In this document: positions 35,297-43,684 of the stretch, in pieces
How positions within the stretch are numbered: position 1 is the first letter of the stretch
Layout of the letters: each line of letters starts with the position of its first letter
From: Paractinoplanes atraurantiacus
GTDB lineage: Bacteria > Actinomycetota > Actinomycetes > Mycobacteriales > Micromonosporaceae
Direction: 5' to 3'
NCBI RefSeq assembly: GCF_900215205.1
Contig: NZ_OBDY01000012.1
Span: forward strand, 62,001-126,000
DNA: 64,000 nt
Position numbers and translations under genes: made by a program
The notes under the pieces: model-generated
The model's database searches: none
Told to the model about the DNA's origin: nothing
The model's input: only the letters and a program-made list of their open reading frames with translations

Positions 35297-36745
35297 CTAA
35301 CTCGCCCGTTCCGCCCCGATTCGGGCTACGGCGACGGCCGCCGGCTCGGTGAGCGCCAGCCGCCCGGCCTCGGCCAGCGTGAACCACCGCGCCTCGGCGG
35401 TCGAGCCGTCCACCTCTTTGACCACGGGCTCGGTCGGCGTGTCGACCTCCACCCGGAACAGGACACGAATGACATGCCAGTCGATCGGCGTCCCTTCGGG
35501 CCCCACAGCCGCCGGGTCGTACCGGTGCGAGATCTCCACCAGCCCAGTCACCCGCCCGTGTTGCCCGGTCTCCTCAAAAACCTCCCGAGCCAGCGCCGCC
35601 TCCGGCGTCTCCCCATGATCGGTCCCCCCACCGGGCACGTGCCACCGCCCGGCCCCGGGATAGCCCGAGGCGATCCGGGTGAGCAGAACCCGCCCCGAGG
35701 AGTCCGAGGCCACCGCATACGCCCCAAACCGCTGCACCGGCCCCCGCGGCGCGGTCTCCCCGCCCTCCGCAGAGCGCTGCACCACCTCCGCCCGCGCAGT
35801 CTCTCCGCCCTCTTCCGAGCGCTGCACCGCCTCGGCCCGCGCGGTCTCCCCGCCCACCTCCGAACGCTGCACCACCTCCGGCCGCGCAGTCTCGCCACCG
35901 TCACCAGAGCGCTGCAACGCCTCGGCCCGCGCAGTCTCCGAGCCCACCACACCACCACCCTTTTCGCCTGACTTTTCGGAAATGTCAGGTGAGGAGGAGG
36001 GGGAGCGTCCTAAGACGGCTGCGGCCTCGGAGGAGGGGAAGGACTGGGAGGCGGGGCGAGAAGGCTCGGAGGCGAGGCGAGAAGGCTCGGAGGCAGCGCC
36101 GGAGGCGGGGTGAGGCTCGGAGACGGCGCCGGGCGCAGGGTGGGCGCCGCGCGCGGAGTGAGGCTCAGAGACGGCGCCGCGCGCGGGGCGAGGCTCAGAG
36201 ACGACGCCGCGCGCGGGGCGAGGCTCAGAGACGGCGCCGCGCGCGAGGTGAGGCTCAGAGACGGCGCCGGGCGCGGAGTGAGGCTCGGAGGCGGCGCTGG
36301 AGGTGGGGTGGGGCTGGGAGGCGGCGCTGGAGGTGGGGGCATTGGGGGTGAGGTTGAGGGCGGCGGCGGTGAAAGGCATCAGTGGGAGGGCGGCCGGGTC
36401 GGCTACCCACTCGACGAGCTCTGTGGTGCCCTCGGCTTCGTTTCGCAAAGTGCCGGCAAGAGCCGTGACGTCGTAGATGATTCGGTCGGTGTGCTCCAGG
36501 GCGCCGCTCGACAGGGGGAAGACGTCGGCGGTGACGGTGTTGAGGCCGTCGATCCGTACGGCCAGGCCCGTCTCCTCGGCGAACTCGCGCACCACCGCGT
36601 CGTTCGGGTGTTCGCCCCGCTCGACGCCGCCGCCGGGCAGGGTCCACAGGCCGGGGAACTCGCTGCGTGGCGAGTTCCGGGCGAGCAGCACCCGCCCGGT
36701 CTCGTCGCGACAGATTCCGTAGGCCCCGACGCGTCTGATCTTCAC
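35297..36745 (-). CDS. Tandem-Nudix protein with repeat-expanded linker
   Basis: A 482-residue protein with two Nudix hydrolase domains. Domain 1 (about 1-135) has an intact Nudix box, GGGVERGEHPNDAVVREFAEETG in register; domain 2 (about 340-482) has GGGTDHGETPEAALAREVFEETG. Between them lie about 200 residues of low complexity made of two repeat families: a 10-residue AVSEPxxARG unit and a 15-residue GGETARAEVVQRSE unit. Nudix enzymes cleave nucleoside diphosphates linked to another moiety; substrate unknown. The GTG start sits in the loop of a hairpin (36734-36754) that also contains the upstream stop. Probably co-transcribed with the paralogue upstream. Confidence 0.85.
   Translation of the reverse strand: MKIRRVGAYGICRDETGRVLLARNSPRSEFPGLWTLPGGGVERGEHPNDAVVREFAEETGLAVRIDGLNTVTADVFPLSSGALEHTDRIIYDVTALAGTLRNEAEGTTELVEWVADPAALPLMPFTAAALNLTPNAPTSSAASQPHPTSSAASEPHSAPGAVSEPHLARGAVSEPRPARGVVSEPRPARGAVSEPHSARGAHPAPGAVSEPHPASGAASEPSRLASEPSRPASQSFPSSEAAAVLGRSPSSSPDISEKSGEKGGGVVGSETARAEALQRSGDGGETARPEVVQRSEVGGETARAEAVQRSEEGGETARAEVVQRSAEGGETAPRGPVQRFGAYAVASDSSGRVLLTRIASGYPGAGRWHVPGGGTDHGETPEAALAREVFEETGQHGRVTGLVEISHRYDPAAVGPEGTPIDWHVIRVLFRVEVDTPTEPVVKEVDGSTAEARWFTLAEAGRLALTEPAAVAVARIGAERAS
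35729..35945 (-). repeat. 45-bp tandem repeat in the tandem-Nudix gene
   Basis: About 4.5 copies of a 45-bp unit encoding 15 residues of the type GGETARAEVVQRSEE, diverged by a few bases each. The last copy runs into the start of the second Nudix domain (PVQRFGAY), so the unit may come from duplication of that boundary. Confidence 0.8.
36101..36330 (-). repeat. 30-bp tandem repeat in the tandem-Nudix gene
   Basis: About seven copies of a 30-bp unit (core GAGGCTCAGAGACGGCGCCG) encoding AVSEPxxARG. Central copies (36151-36270) are nearly identical; the outer ones are diverged. Spacing stays a multiple of three, so the frame is kept. Confidence 0.85.
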
Positions 36746-36754
36746 CAGATCAGA
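36734..36754 (-). promoter_or_regulatory. Hairpin over the start of the downstream Nudix gene
   Basis: TCTGATC / GATCAGA, 7-bp stem with a 7-nt loop. The GTG start of the 482-residue Nudix gene is in the loop and the upstream TGA in the stem, so translation of the first gene would open the start of the second. Confidence 0.45.
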
Positions 36755-37709
36755 TTAGCCGCGCCTTTCGCAGCGCCTCGGCCGTCACTTCGGTCAGCTG
36801 GTCCTCGGGGAGGTCGGCGACCTCCTTGACCGGCATCCAGCGCGCCTCGGAGGTGGAGCCGCCCACATCCTTGACGATCACCTCGGTCGGGGCGTCGACG
36901 ATCACCCGGTAGAAGGCACGCACGCCGTGCCAGTCGATCGGGTAGCCCTCGGGGCCGAGCGAGGCCGCGTCGCGGTGGCTGGCCACGCCGAGCAGCTCGA
37001 CCAGCCGGCCCTCCTGGCCGGTCTCCTCGACCAGCTCGCGGATCAGCGCCGTGCCCGGCTGCTCGCCGTAGTCGGTGCCGCCGCCGGGCAGGTGCCAGCG
37101 GCCCTCGCCCGGATAGCCGGGGGCGATGCGGGTCAGCAGCAGGCTCGTGTCGTGCGGGTCGGTGGCGATCGCGTACGCCGCGAAGCGCTGCGCCCGGTGC
37201 AGCCCGTCCGGACCCGGATAGGCGTAGAAGGACGGGAAGGTGGGCGCCGGCTCGGGCCGCAGGTCGGCCGAGGCGCTGCCCAGCCCGAGCGCGTCCGCCG
37301 TGAACTGGCGCAGTTTGAGGCGCCCGGCCTCCTCCAGCGTGTGCCAGCGGGCCAGGTCGGTGGGGTGGCCGATGCGGTCGACCAGCGTGCCGCCCCGTAT
37401 CGACACCTCGTAGATGAGGCGGTCGGTGTGGATGGTGACGCCTCGGTGCGGCAGGGAGCGCATGTCGGCCAGGACGTCCTGCAGGCCGGTGACGGCCACG
37501 GAAAGGCCGGTCTCGGCGGCCGTCTCGCGGACGACGGTGTGGTTGGGATCTTCGCCGTGGTCGACGGCGCCACCGGGCAGGGACCAGACGCCCGGCGTGC
37601 CGGAGCTGGTGGAGGCCCGGACCAGCAGCACGCGGCCCTCGTCGTCGCGGGCGACGGCGTAGGCGGCGATCCGGCGGAGCGGTTCGAGTGCGGGGGTCAC
37701 GGGCGGCAT
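36750..37709 (-). CDS. Tandem-Nudix protein (short paralogue)
   Basis: A 319-residue protein with two Nudix domains and only a short linker (about 150-170). Domain 1 has a degenerate box (GGAVDHGEDPNHTVVRETAAETG): the first Glu of the catalytic EE pair is Ala, so it may be inactive. Domain 2 has a full box (GGGTDYGEQPGTALIRELVEETG). Both domains align with those of the gene 4 bp downstream, including VKDVGGSTSEARW against VKEVDGSTAEARW, which shows a tandem gene duplication. It is upstream in the pair and transcribed away from the small PspC gene. Confidence 0.85.
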   Translation of the reverse strand: MPPVTPALEPLRRIAAYAVARDDEGRVLLVRASTSSGTPGVWSLPGGAVDHGEDPNHTVVRETAAETGLSVAVTGLQDVLADMRSLPHRGVTIHTDRLIYEVSIRGGTLVDRIGHPTDLARWHTLEEAGRLKLRQFTADALGLGSASADLRPEPAPTFPSFYAYPGPDGLHRAQRFAAYAIATDPHDTSLLLTRIAPGYPGEGRWHLPGGGTDYGEQPGTALIRELVEETGQEGRLVELLGVASHRDAASLGPEGYPIDWHGVRAFYRVIVDAPTEVIVKDVGGSTSEARWMPVKEVADLPEDQLTEVTAEALRKARLI

Positions 37710-37904
37710 TCTGCCCGGAATATGTTAACTGCAGAAAACATCTGTCGGATTCCTGACAGGGTGCTCGCGCTGCGTAATCCCTGATCAGAGCGTTGCCAGG
37801 GACAACGTGCACTAGATCGACCACGGCCCGTAACCATCATTTCAGGGTACGTATCCGGGCCTTCACCGAGGTCGTAGGGCCCCGCCCAGTCCCACCATAG
37901 AGAC

Positions 37905-38105
37905 ATGAACGAGGCACCCTACAAGCTCCTCCGCCGCCCCAAGGACGACCGTGTCGGGGCCGGCGTCTGCAGCGGCATCGGCCGCTACTTCGGCATCGAC
38001 CCGGTGCTGGTCCGGGTCGCCTTCGTCGTGCTGGCCGCCGCCACCTGGGGCGCGGCCCTGCTCGCCTATCCCCTGATGTGGTTCCTCATGCCGGAAGAGT
38101 GGTGA
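37905..38105 (+). CDS. Small PspC domain protein
   Basis: A 66-residue protein that is just a PspC domain: KLLRRPKDDRVGAGVCSGIGRYFGIDPVLVRV followed by one membrane helix and the ending LMPEEW. PspC domains sense or transmit membrane stress in the phage-shock response. It is the third PspC protein in the window and stands alone, convergent with guaA. Confidence 0.88.
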   Translation: MNEAPYKLLRRPKDDRVGAGVCSGIGRYFGIDPVLVRVAFVVLAAATWGAALLAYPLMWFLMPEEW

Positions 38106-38109
38106 GCGG

Positions 38110-39657
38110 TCACTCCCACTCGATGGTGCCCGGCGGCTTGCTCGTCACGTCGAGCACGACCCGGTTGACCTCGCGGACCTCGTTCGTGATCCGGGTCGAG
38201 ATCTTGGCGATCACGTCGTAGGGCAGGCGCGACCAGTCGGCGGTCATCGCGTCCTCGCTCGACACCGGCCGCAGCACCACGGGGTGACCGTACGTGCGGC
38301 CGTCGCCCTGCACGCCCACGCTGCGCACGTCGGCCAGCAGCACCACCGGGAACTGCCAGACGTCGCGGTCGAGACCGGCCGCGGTCAGCTCCTCGCGCGC
38401 GATCAGGTCGGCCGCGCGGAGCAGGTCGAGCCGCTCCCGGTCGACCGCGCCGATGATGCGGATGGCCAGGCCCGGCCCGGGGAACGGGTGCCGCTGGACC
38501 ATCTCGTCGGGCAGGCCCAACTCCGTACCCAGAGCCCGCACCTCGTCCTTGAACAGCGTGCGCAGCGGCTCGATGAGCGCGAACTGGAGGTCGTCGGGCA
38601 GACCGCCCACGTTGTGGTGCGACTTGATGTTGGCGGTGCCGGTGCCGCCGCCGGACTCCACCACGTCGGGGTAGAGCGTGCCCTGCACGAGGAACTCGAT
38701 GTGCCGCTCGGCGTCGAGCTCGCGGGCCGCGGCCTCGAACGTACGGATGAACTCGCGTCCGATGATCTTGCGCTTCTGCTCGGGGTCGGTGACCCCGGCC
38801 AGGTGCCCCAGGAACGACTCGGCCGCGTCGACCACCTTGAGCCGGATGCCGGTGGCGGCCACGTAGTCTTTCTCGACCTGCTCCGCCTCGCCCGCGCGCA
38901 GCAGGCCGTGGTCGACGAAGATGCAGGTCAGCTGGTCGCCGATGGCCTTGTGCACGAGGGCGGCGGCAACCGCCGAGTCGACACCGCCGGACAGACCGCA
39001 GATCACCTGCTTGTCGCCGACCTGCTCGCGGATGGCCGCGACCTGCTCCTCGATGATGTTCGACGACGTCCAGGTCGGCTCGAGGCCCGCGATGTCGTAC
39101 AGGAAGCGCTTGAGCATCTCCTGTCCCTGCTCGGTGTGCGCCACCTCGGGGTGGAACTGCACGCCGGCCCGCTTGGCCGTGAGGTCTTCGAACGCGGCCA
39201 CCGGAGCGCCCGGCGTCGACGCGGTCACCGCGAAGCCCTGCGGGGCCACGGCCACGCTGTCGCCGTGGCTCATCCAGACCGGCAGGTCGTCGGGGAGCTC
39301 GCGCAGCAGGGTGCCGCCCTGGGCGCTGAGCAGGGTGCGCCCGTACTCCCGGGAGCCGGTGTGCGCGACCGTGCCGCCCAGCGCCTGCGCCATGGCCTGG
39401 AAGCCGTAGCAGATGCCGAAGACGGGCACGTCGTTGTCGAACAGGCTCGGGTCGAGCACGGGCGCGCCCGGCTCGTAGACGCTGGACGGGCCGCCGGACA
39501 GGATGATCGCGGCCGGGTCTTTGGCCAGCATCTCGGCGACCGGCATCGAATGCGGGACGATCTCCGAGTAGACCCGCGCCTCGCGGACGCGGCGGGCGAT
39601 CAGCTGGGCGTACTGGGCGCCGAAATCGACGACGAGGACGGGTCGGGGAGTACTCAC
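38110..39657 (-). CDS. guaA: GMP synthase (glutamine-hydrolysing)
   Basis: A 515-residue enzyme converting XMP to GMP. Class I glutamine amidotransferase domain first: nucleophile Cys in [11 protein letters not shown], His/Glu in FHPEVAHTE. Then the ATP pyrophosphatase domain with the P-loop [12 protein letters not shown] and the C-terminal dimerisation domain ending KPPGTIEWE. The GTG giving MSTPRPV is preferred over a TTG two codons upstream. It lies 9 bp behind a subtilase gene on the same strand, while guaB/guaB3 are 5 kb away. Confidence 0.96.
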   Translation of the reverse strand: MSTPRPVLVVDFGAQYAQLIARRVREARVYSEIVPHSMPVAEMLAKDPAAIILSGGPSSVYEPGAPVLDPSLFDNDVPVFGICYGFQAMAQALGGTVAHTGSREYGRTLLSAQGGTLLRELPDDLPVWMSHGDSVAVAPQGFAVTASTPGAPVAAFEDLTAKRAGVQFHPEVAHTEQGQEMLKRFLYDIAGLEPTWTSSNIIEEQVAAIREQVGDKQVICGLSGGVDSAVAAALVHKAIGDQLTCIFVDHGLLRAGEAEQVEKDYVAATGIRLKVVDAAESFLGHLAGVTDPEQKRKIIGREFIRTFEAAARELDAERHIEFLVQGTLYPDVVESGGGTGTANIKSHHNVGGLPDDLQFALIEPLRTLFKDEVRALGTELGLPDEMVQRHPFPGPGLAIRIIGAVDRERLDLLRAADLIAREELTAAGLDRDVWQFPVVLLADVRSVGVQGDGRTYGHPVVLRPVSSEDAMTADWSRLPYDVIAKISTRITNEVREVNRVVLDVTSKPPGTIEWE

Positions 39658-39666
39658 CGGCAAAGT

Positions 39667-40590
39667 TTACCGGAGGGCCTGGAGGGCCTTCAGAGCGTCG
39701 ACCCGGCCCGACGGCGACGACTTGGTGCCGACGATGGCGGCCCGGATCTCACCCGCGGTGGGCTGCAGAGGGCTGGAGGCGAGCAGGCCGGCCACGCCGG
39801 CGATGAACGGGGCGGCCGACGAGGTGCCGCAGTACTGGCCGATCGCGCCGGACGGGCCCTGGGCCGGGTTGCAGCCGGGCGCGGTCACGTCGACCCACGA
39901 GCCGTAGTTGGACCAGCTGTAGCGGGCGCCGGTGGAGGTGACACCGCCGACGGCCAGCACCGACGGGATGGCCGCCGGGTAGTGCGGGGCGGAGACGCCC
40001 TTGTTGCCGGCCGCGGCGACGATCAGGGCGCCCTTGGCCTCGGCGTACGTCACGGCGTCGCGCAGGACGCCGCTGTCGGCGTTGCCGCCCAGCGACAGGC
40101 TGATGACGCGCGCGCCGCGGTCGGCCGCGAACCGGATGCCCTGGGCGATGGCGGTGTAGCTGCCGCTGCCCTTGGCGTTGAGCACCTTGACCGGCAGGAT
40201 GCGGCAGTTCCAGCAGATGCCGGCGATGCCGGTGCGGTTGGCGCCGCCCGCGGCGACCACGCCGGCCGCCATCGTGCCGTGGCCGTTGTCGTCGGCCGGG
40301 TTGCTGTCGCCGTTGACGAAGTCGTAGCCGGGCAGCATGCGGGTGCGCAGGTCGGGCAACGGGTTCACGCCGGTGTCGAGCACGGCGACGATCACCCGGG
40401 TGTTGCCGCGCAGCGTGTTCCACACCTGGTCGACGCGGGTCTGCTTGAGGCCCCACTGGGTCGAGAAGCCGGGGTCGTTCGGCTTCGACCAGCCGTCGGC
40501 CGAGGCCATCGCGGCGTCACCGGTGGGCGCCACGAACATCGCGGCACCGGCCAGCAGACCTGCGAAGAGCTTTCCGACCCGACCGAGCAC
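39667..40590 (-). CDS. S8 family subtilisin-like serine protease, short form without propeptide
   Basis: A 307-residue exported protease. Signal peptide (1-30), then directly the catalytic domain beginning at DPGFSTQWGLKQ; no I9 propeptide is present. Catalytic triad: Asp in AVLDTGVN, His in NGHGTMAAG, Ser in GTSSAAPF, with the oxyanion Asn in AAAGNKG. Two cysteines (ICWNC) suggest a disulfide. GTG start with GGAGG 7 nt upstream. It is followed by guaA after 9 bp and preceded by a longer subtilase with a hairpin between them. Confidence 0.9.
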   Translation of the reverse strand: MLGRVGKLFAGLLAGAAMFVAPTGDAAMASADGWSKPNDPGFSTQWGLKQTRVDQVWNTLRGNTRVIVAVLDTGVNPLPDLRTRMLPGYDFVNGDSNPADDNGHGTMAAGVVAAGGANRTGIAGICWNCRILPVKVLNAKGSGSYTAIAQGIRFAADRGARVISLSLGGNADSGVLRDAVTYAEAKGALIVAAAGNKGVSAPHYPAAIPSVLAVGGVTSTGARYSWSNYGSWVDVTAPGCNPAQGPSGAIGQYCGTSSAAPFIAGVAGLLASSPLQPTAGEIRAAIVGTKSSPSGRVDALKALQALR

Positions 40591-40612
40591 GCGAGGACCT
40601 CCAAAGCGAAAA

Positions 40613-40637
40613 GGAGCCGGCCAGAGTGGCCGGCTCC
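40613..40637 (-). terminator. Hairpin between the two subtilase genes
   Basis: 11-bp stem GGAGCCGGCCA / TGGCCGGCTCC with a 3-nt loop, 57 bp after the stop of the long subtilase. Probable terminator that separates it from the short subtilase-guaA unit. Confidence 0.7.
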
Positions 40638-40694
40638 CTTCACTTCGGTTCGCTCACTGACCGTTCCGGTCCCTCCCGGTTGCGGTCAGGTTGT

Positions 40695-42488
40695 TCACCT
40701 TTTGTACGTGTACTTCGCCGACAGGCCCGCGTTGCCGGCCTTGTCGTACGTCCGCAGCTGCACCGTGGTGTTGTTCGGCACCGAGGTCGCCTTGAACGTG
40801 AACGGCGTGGTCGTCGACCGCACCTGCGACACCTTGCCGTTGATCAGCAGCTGGGTCACCTTGACGCCGCGGGCGTCCGAGGCGGCGAACTTGACCGTCA
40901 CCGTGCCGGTGATCTTCGAGCCGCTCTTCGGGGCCGAGGTGATCTTCACGACCGGTGCGATGTTGTCGACGATCACCGTGCGCTCGGACGGCTGGAACGA
41001 GTTGCCGGCCTTGTCCCAGACGACCATCCGGACCTTGATCGGGCCGTTGTACGCGTTCGTCTTGAGCGCGACGCTCCACGGCGCCTTGGCCGCGTAGCCC
41101 TTGTTCACGCCGTTGACGAAGAGCTGGACCAGCCGGACGCCCGACTTGTTGTCGCTGGCGCCGCCCGCGGTGAAGGTGGCCGTGCCGCGGACCAGCGCGT
41201 TCTGCGACGGGATGATGCCGGTCGACTTCGGCTTGACCGTGTCGGTGGCGTAGGTCAGCGCGTGCGGAGCGTCGATCTTGCCGTAGTTGACGCCGGTGCC
41301 GCTGATCTTGTGCTGCGCGGCCGAGTTCTGCAGCGCGTTCATCAGCGACCAGCCGGTGAAGCTCGGGTTCTTGGCCTTGATCAGGCCGGCGATGCCGGAC
41401 ACGATCGGCGCCGCGAACGACGTGCCGTCGACCTTGTTGTTGTAGTTGCCGTACCGGTCCATGGCCGTCACGGTGCCGGGCGCCGCGAGGTCGACCCAGG
41501 TGTCGCCGGCCTTGTTCCGGTAGGAGTACGAGGCGAGCGCGTTCGACCGCTGGGCGGTGGCGGCCACGGACACCACGTCGCCGTAGGCGGCCGGGTACGA
41601 GCGGTTGGTCAGCGGGTCGCCGGCGCTGACCCGGTTGCCGGCCGCGGCCACGACCAGCACGGCGTTCGTGTTGGCGTAGGCCACCGCGTCGGAGAGCACC
41701 TTGGAGGAGGTGGGGCCGCCGAGCGACAGGTTGATGATCTTGGCGCCGTGCTGGACGGCCCAGGTGATGCCGGCCGCCACGTCGCTGTCCCAGCCGCTGC
41801 CCTGGCTGTCGAGCACCTTGACCGGGATGATCTGGCAGGTCCAGCACAGGCCGGCCATGCCCCTGGTGTTGTTGCCGCGAGCGGCGATCAGGGAGGCGAC
41901 CTCGGTGCCGTGGCCCGCGTCGTCGGCCGGGGACGCGTCGCCGTTGACGAAGTCGTAGCCGGCCAGCACCGCGCCGCCGGCCAGGTCGCCGACCGCGTTC
42001 ACGCCGGTGTCGACGACCGCGATCTTGACGGGCGAGGCGCCGCCGGTCGTCTGGTCCCACGCCAGCGGCGCGCGGACCTCGTCGATCTCGGGCTGCTCGC
42101 CCTCCTGGTAGGCCTCGTCGTTCGGGACCAGCGTCGCCTTGCGCTGCTGGTCGACCTCGACGTAGGCCACGTTCGGGTCGTTGCGCAGGGCGGCGATCGT
42201 GGCGGCGCTGCGCGCGGCCGGCACCTGCACGGTCGACGCGCGGATCTGGTCGAGGGCCGCGCTGTCGGCGGCCGCGTCGAGCTTGCGCGCTCCGGCCGCG
42301 GAAAGAGTGTTGGTGGCCGCGACCCGGTTGGCGCCGTCCTTGTAGCCGACGACCAGCCGCACGGGCGAGCCGGACTGCGGAGTCGTCGCCTTGGTGTCGG
42401 CCAGGGCCCAGGTGGTCACGCTCGTCATCGCCACGACGACGGCCGTGGACAGTGCGCCGACGGTGATCCGTCGTTTGGTGAGCTTCAT
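40695..42488 (-). CDS. S8 family subtilisin-like serine protease with I9 propeptide and Ig-like C-terminal domains
   Basis: A 597-residue exported protease. Signal peptide (1-30), I9-like propeptide (about 40-125, ending NVAYVEVDQ), catalytic domain (about 130-400) with Asp in AVVDTGVN, His in AGHGTEVAS, Asn in AAAGNR and Ser in GTSFAAPI, then two bacterial Ig-like repeats (about 405-597, each with an aromatic TYDKAGN or VWDKAGN turn). The catalytic half is clearly related to the short subtilase downstream, including the LCWTC/ICWNC disulfide segment, so the pair arose by duplication. The ATG giving MKLTKRR has a GGGGGAGG site. Confidence 0.92.
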   Translation of the reverse strand: MKLTKRRITVGALSTAVVVAMTSVTTWALADTKATTPQSGSPVRLVVGYKDGANRVAATNTLSAAGARKLDAAADSAALDQIRASTVQVPAARSAATIAALRNDPNVAYVEVDQQRKATLVPNDEAYQEGEQPEIDEVRAPLAWDQTTGGASPVKIAVVDTGVNAVGDLAGGAVLAGYDFVNGDASPADDAGHGTEVASLIAARGNNTRGMAGLCWTCQIIPVKVLDSQGSGWDSDVAAGITWAVQHGAKIINLSLGGPTSSKVLSDAVAYANTNAVLVVAAAGNRVSAGDPLTNRSYPAAYGDVVSVAATAQRSNALASYSYRNKAGDTWVDLAAPGTVTAMDRYGNYNNKVDGTSFAAPIVSGIAGLIKAKNPSFTGWSLMNALQNSAAQHKISGTGVNYGKIDAPHALTYATDTVKPKSTGIIPSQNALVRGTATFTAGGASDNKSGVRLVQLFVNGVNKGYAAKAPWSVALKTNAYNGPIKVRMVVWDKAGNSFQPSERTVIVDNIAPVVKITSAPKSGSKITGTVTVKFAASDARGVKVTQLLINGKVSQVRSTTTPFTFKATSVPNNTTVQLRTYDKAGNAGLSAKYTYKR

Positions 42489-42616
42489 CGAAGCTGCCTC
42501 CCCCGTTGATGGCGGCGGCCAGCGTACGGCCGTTCGGGTGAATCGCAATGACCTGTTTCACACTGCGGGAAAGGGCCCTCGTTGAGCTGGTGATCATCCT
42601 CAATTAGTGTTCCGGC

Positions 42617-43681
42617 ATGCGGAACAGCAGGCTTGGTCTATGGATCGGCGCGGCGGTCGTGCTGATCCTGCTCGTCGGCGGGGGCATCGCCTGGGCGGTC
42701 CGATCCGATGACGAGCCCGAGGCCGCACCGGCCCCGCCGGCCTCGGCCCCGCCCACGACCGCGCCGCCCACGACCGCGCCCACCACCGCGCCGCCGTCGC
42801 CCGGGGCCGACATCACCGGCCCGCTCGACCTGCTGCTGATCGGTGTGGACACCCGGGTCAGCATCCCCGACTGGCAGCCGCACGCCGACGCGATCATGCT
42901 GCTGCACGTCGAGCCCGGGCTGAAGAAGGCCTACCTCTACTCCCTGCCCCGCGATCTGCGGGTCAGCTACAGCGGCGGCACCCACAAGCTCACCGAGGCG
43001 ATGAGCCGGGGCGCCGGCGACAGCCGCGACGTCAAGAAGGGCTACGCGCTTCTCTCGAAGACGATCAGCCAGTACACCGGCATCAAGGAGTTCCAGGCCG
43101 GCGCCGTCCTCAACTTCGGCGGCCTGGAGCGGCTCACCGCCCGGCTCGGCGGGGTCGACCTGGTGATCGACCAGACGGTCAAGTCGCGACACCGCAAGCC
43201 GGACGGCACCCTGCGGCCGCTCTCCGGCGGCGACTACATCGGGCCGCAGGCCGTCTATCAGGCCGGCAAGCGGCACCTGAACGGCTGGCAGGCGATCGAC
43301 TACGCCCGCCAGCGCTACGGCCTGCCCAACGGCGACTACGACCGGCAGCGCCACCAGCGGCAGCTGGTCTCGGCCCTGTTCGACAAGGCGCTGAGCCGCG
43401 ACCTGGCCGACGACCCGGCCGCGCTGGAGGGCATCGTCGAAGCGCTCGGCGACACGCTGGTCTATCTGGGCGGACGGCGGCCGGTCGAATACGCGTACGC
43501 GCTGAGGAATTTGACCGCGAAGAACATCACTCGGGTCACCCTGCCCGGAGACGGGGTCTCCGGCGGCAGCGGCTATCTGGGTGAGCGGCTGACCTCCGAG
43601 GGCAAGGGTTTCGTCACCGCCGTCGCCCAGGGCAAGGCCGCCGGGTATCTGGCGAGTCACCCCAAATTGGTGGACAAGTAG
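42617..43681 (+). CDS. LytR-CpsA-Psr (LCP) family protein
   Basis: A 354-residue membrane-anchored phosphotransferase that attaches glycopolymers to peptidoglycan. One N-terminal helix (about 7-27), a Pro/Thr/Ala linker (33-60), then the LCP domain with DLLLIGVDTR, DAIMLLHV, LYSLPRDLRV and the C-terminal RQRYGLPNGDYDRQRHQRQL block, which holds the polyprenyl phosphate and Mg-binding Arg/Asp residues. It is divergent from the long subtilase and ends 3 bp from the convergent M1 peptidase. Confidence 0.92.
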   Translation: MRNSRLGLWIGAAVVLILLVGGGIAWAVRSDDEPEAAPAPPASAPPTTAPPTTAPTTAPPSPGADITGPLDLLLIGVDTRVSIPDWQPHADAIMLLHVEPGLKKAYLYSLPRDLRVSYSGGTHKLTEAMSRGAGDSRDVKKGYALLSKTISQYTGIKEFQAGAVLNFGGLERLTARLGGVDLVIDQTVKSRHRKPDGTLRPLSGGDYIGPQAVYQAGKRHLNGWQAIDYARQRYGLPNGDYDRQRHQRQLVSALFDKALSRDLADDPAALEGIVEALGDTLVYLGGRRPVEYAYALRNLTAKNITRVTLPGDGVSGGSGYLGERLTSEGKGFVTAVAQGKAAGYLASHPKLVDK

Positions 43682-43684
43682 GAC

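Noticed and set aside
36101-36330. Possible CRISPR-like array
   Set aside because: Units are contiguous 30-bp repeats without unique spacers, keep the reading frame of a Nudix gene and have no cas genes near.
38284-41097. 937-codon + strand frame
   Set aside because: Antisense to guaA and the short subtilase; no recognisable motif.
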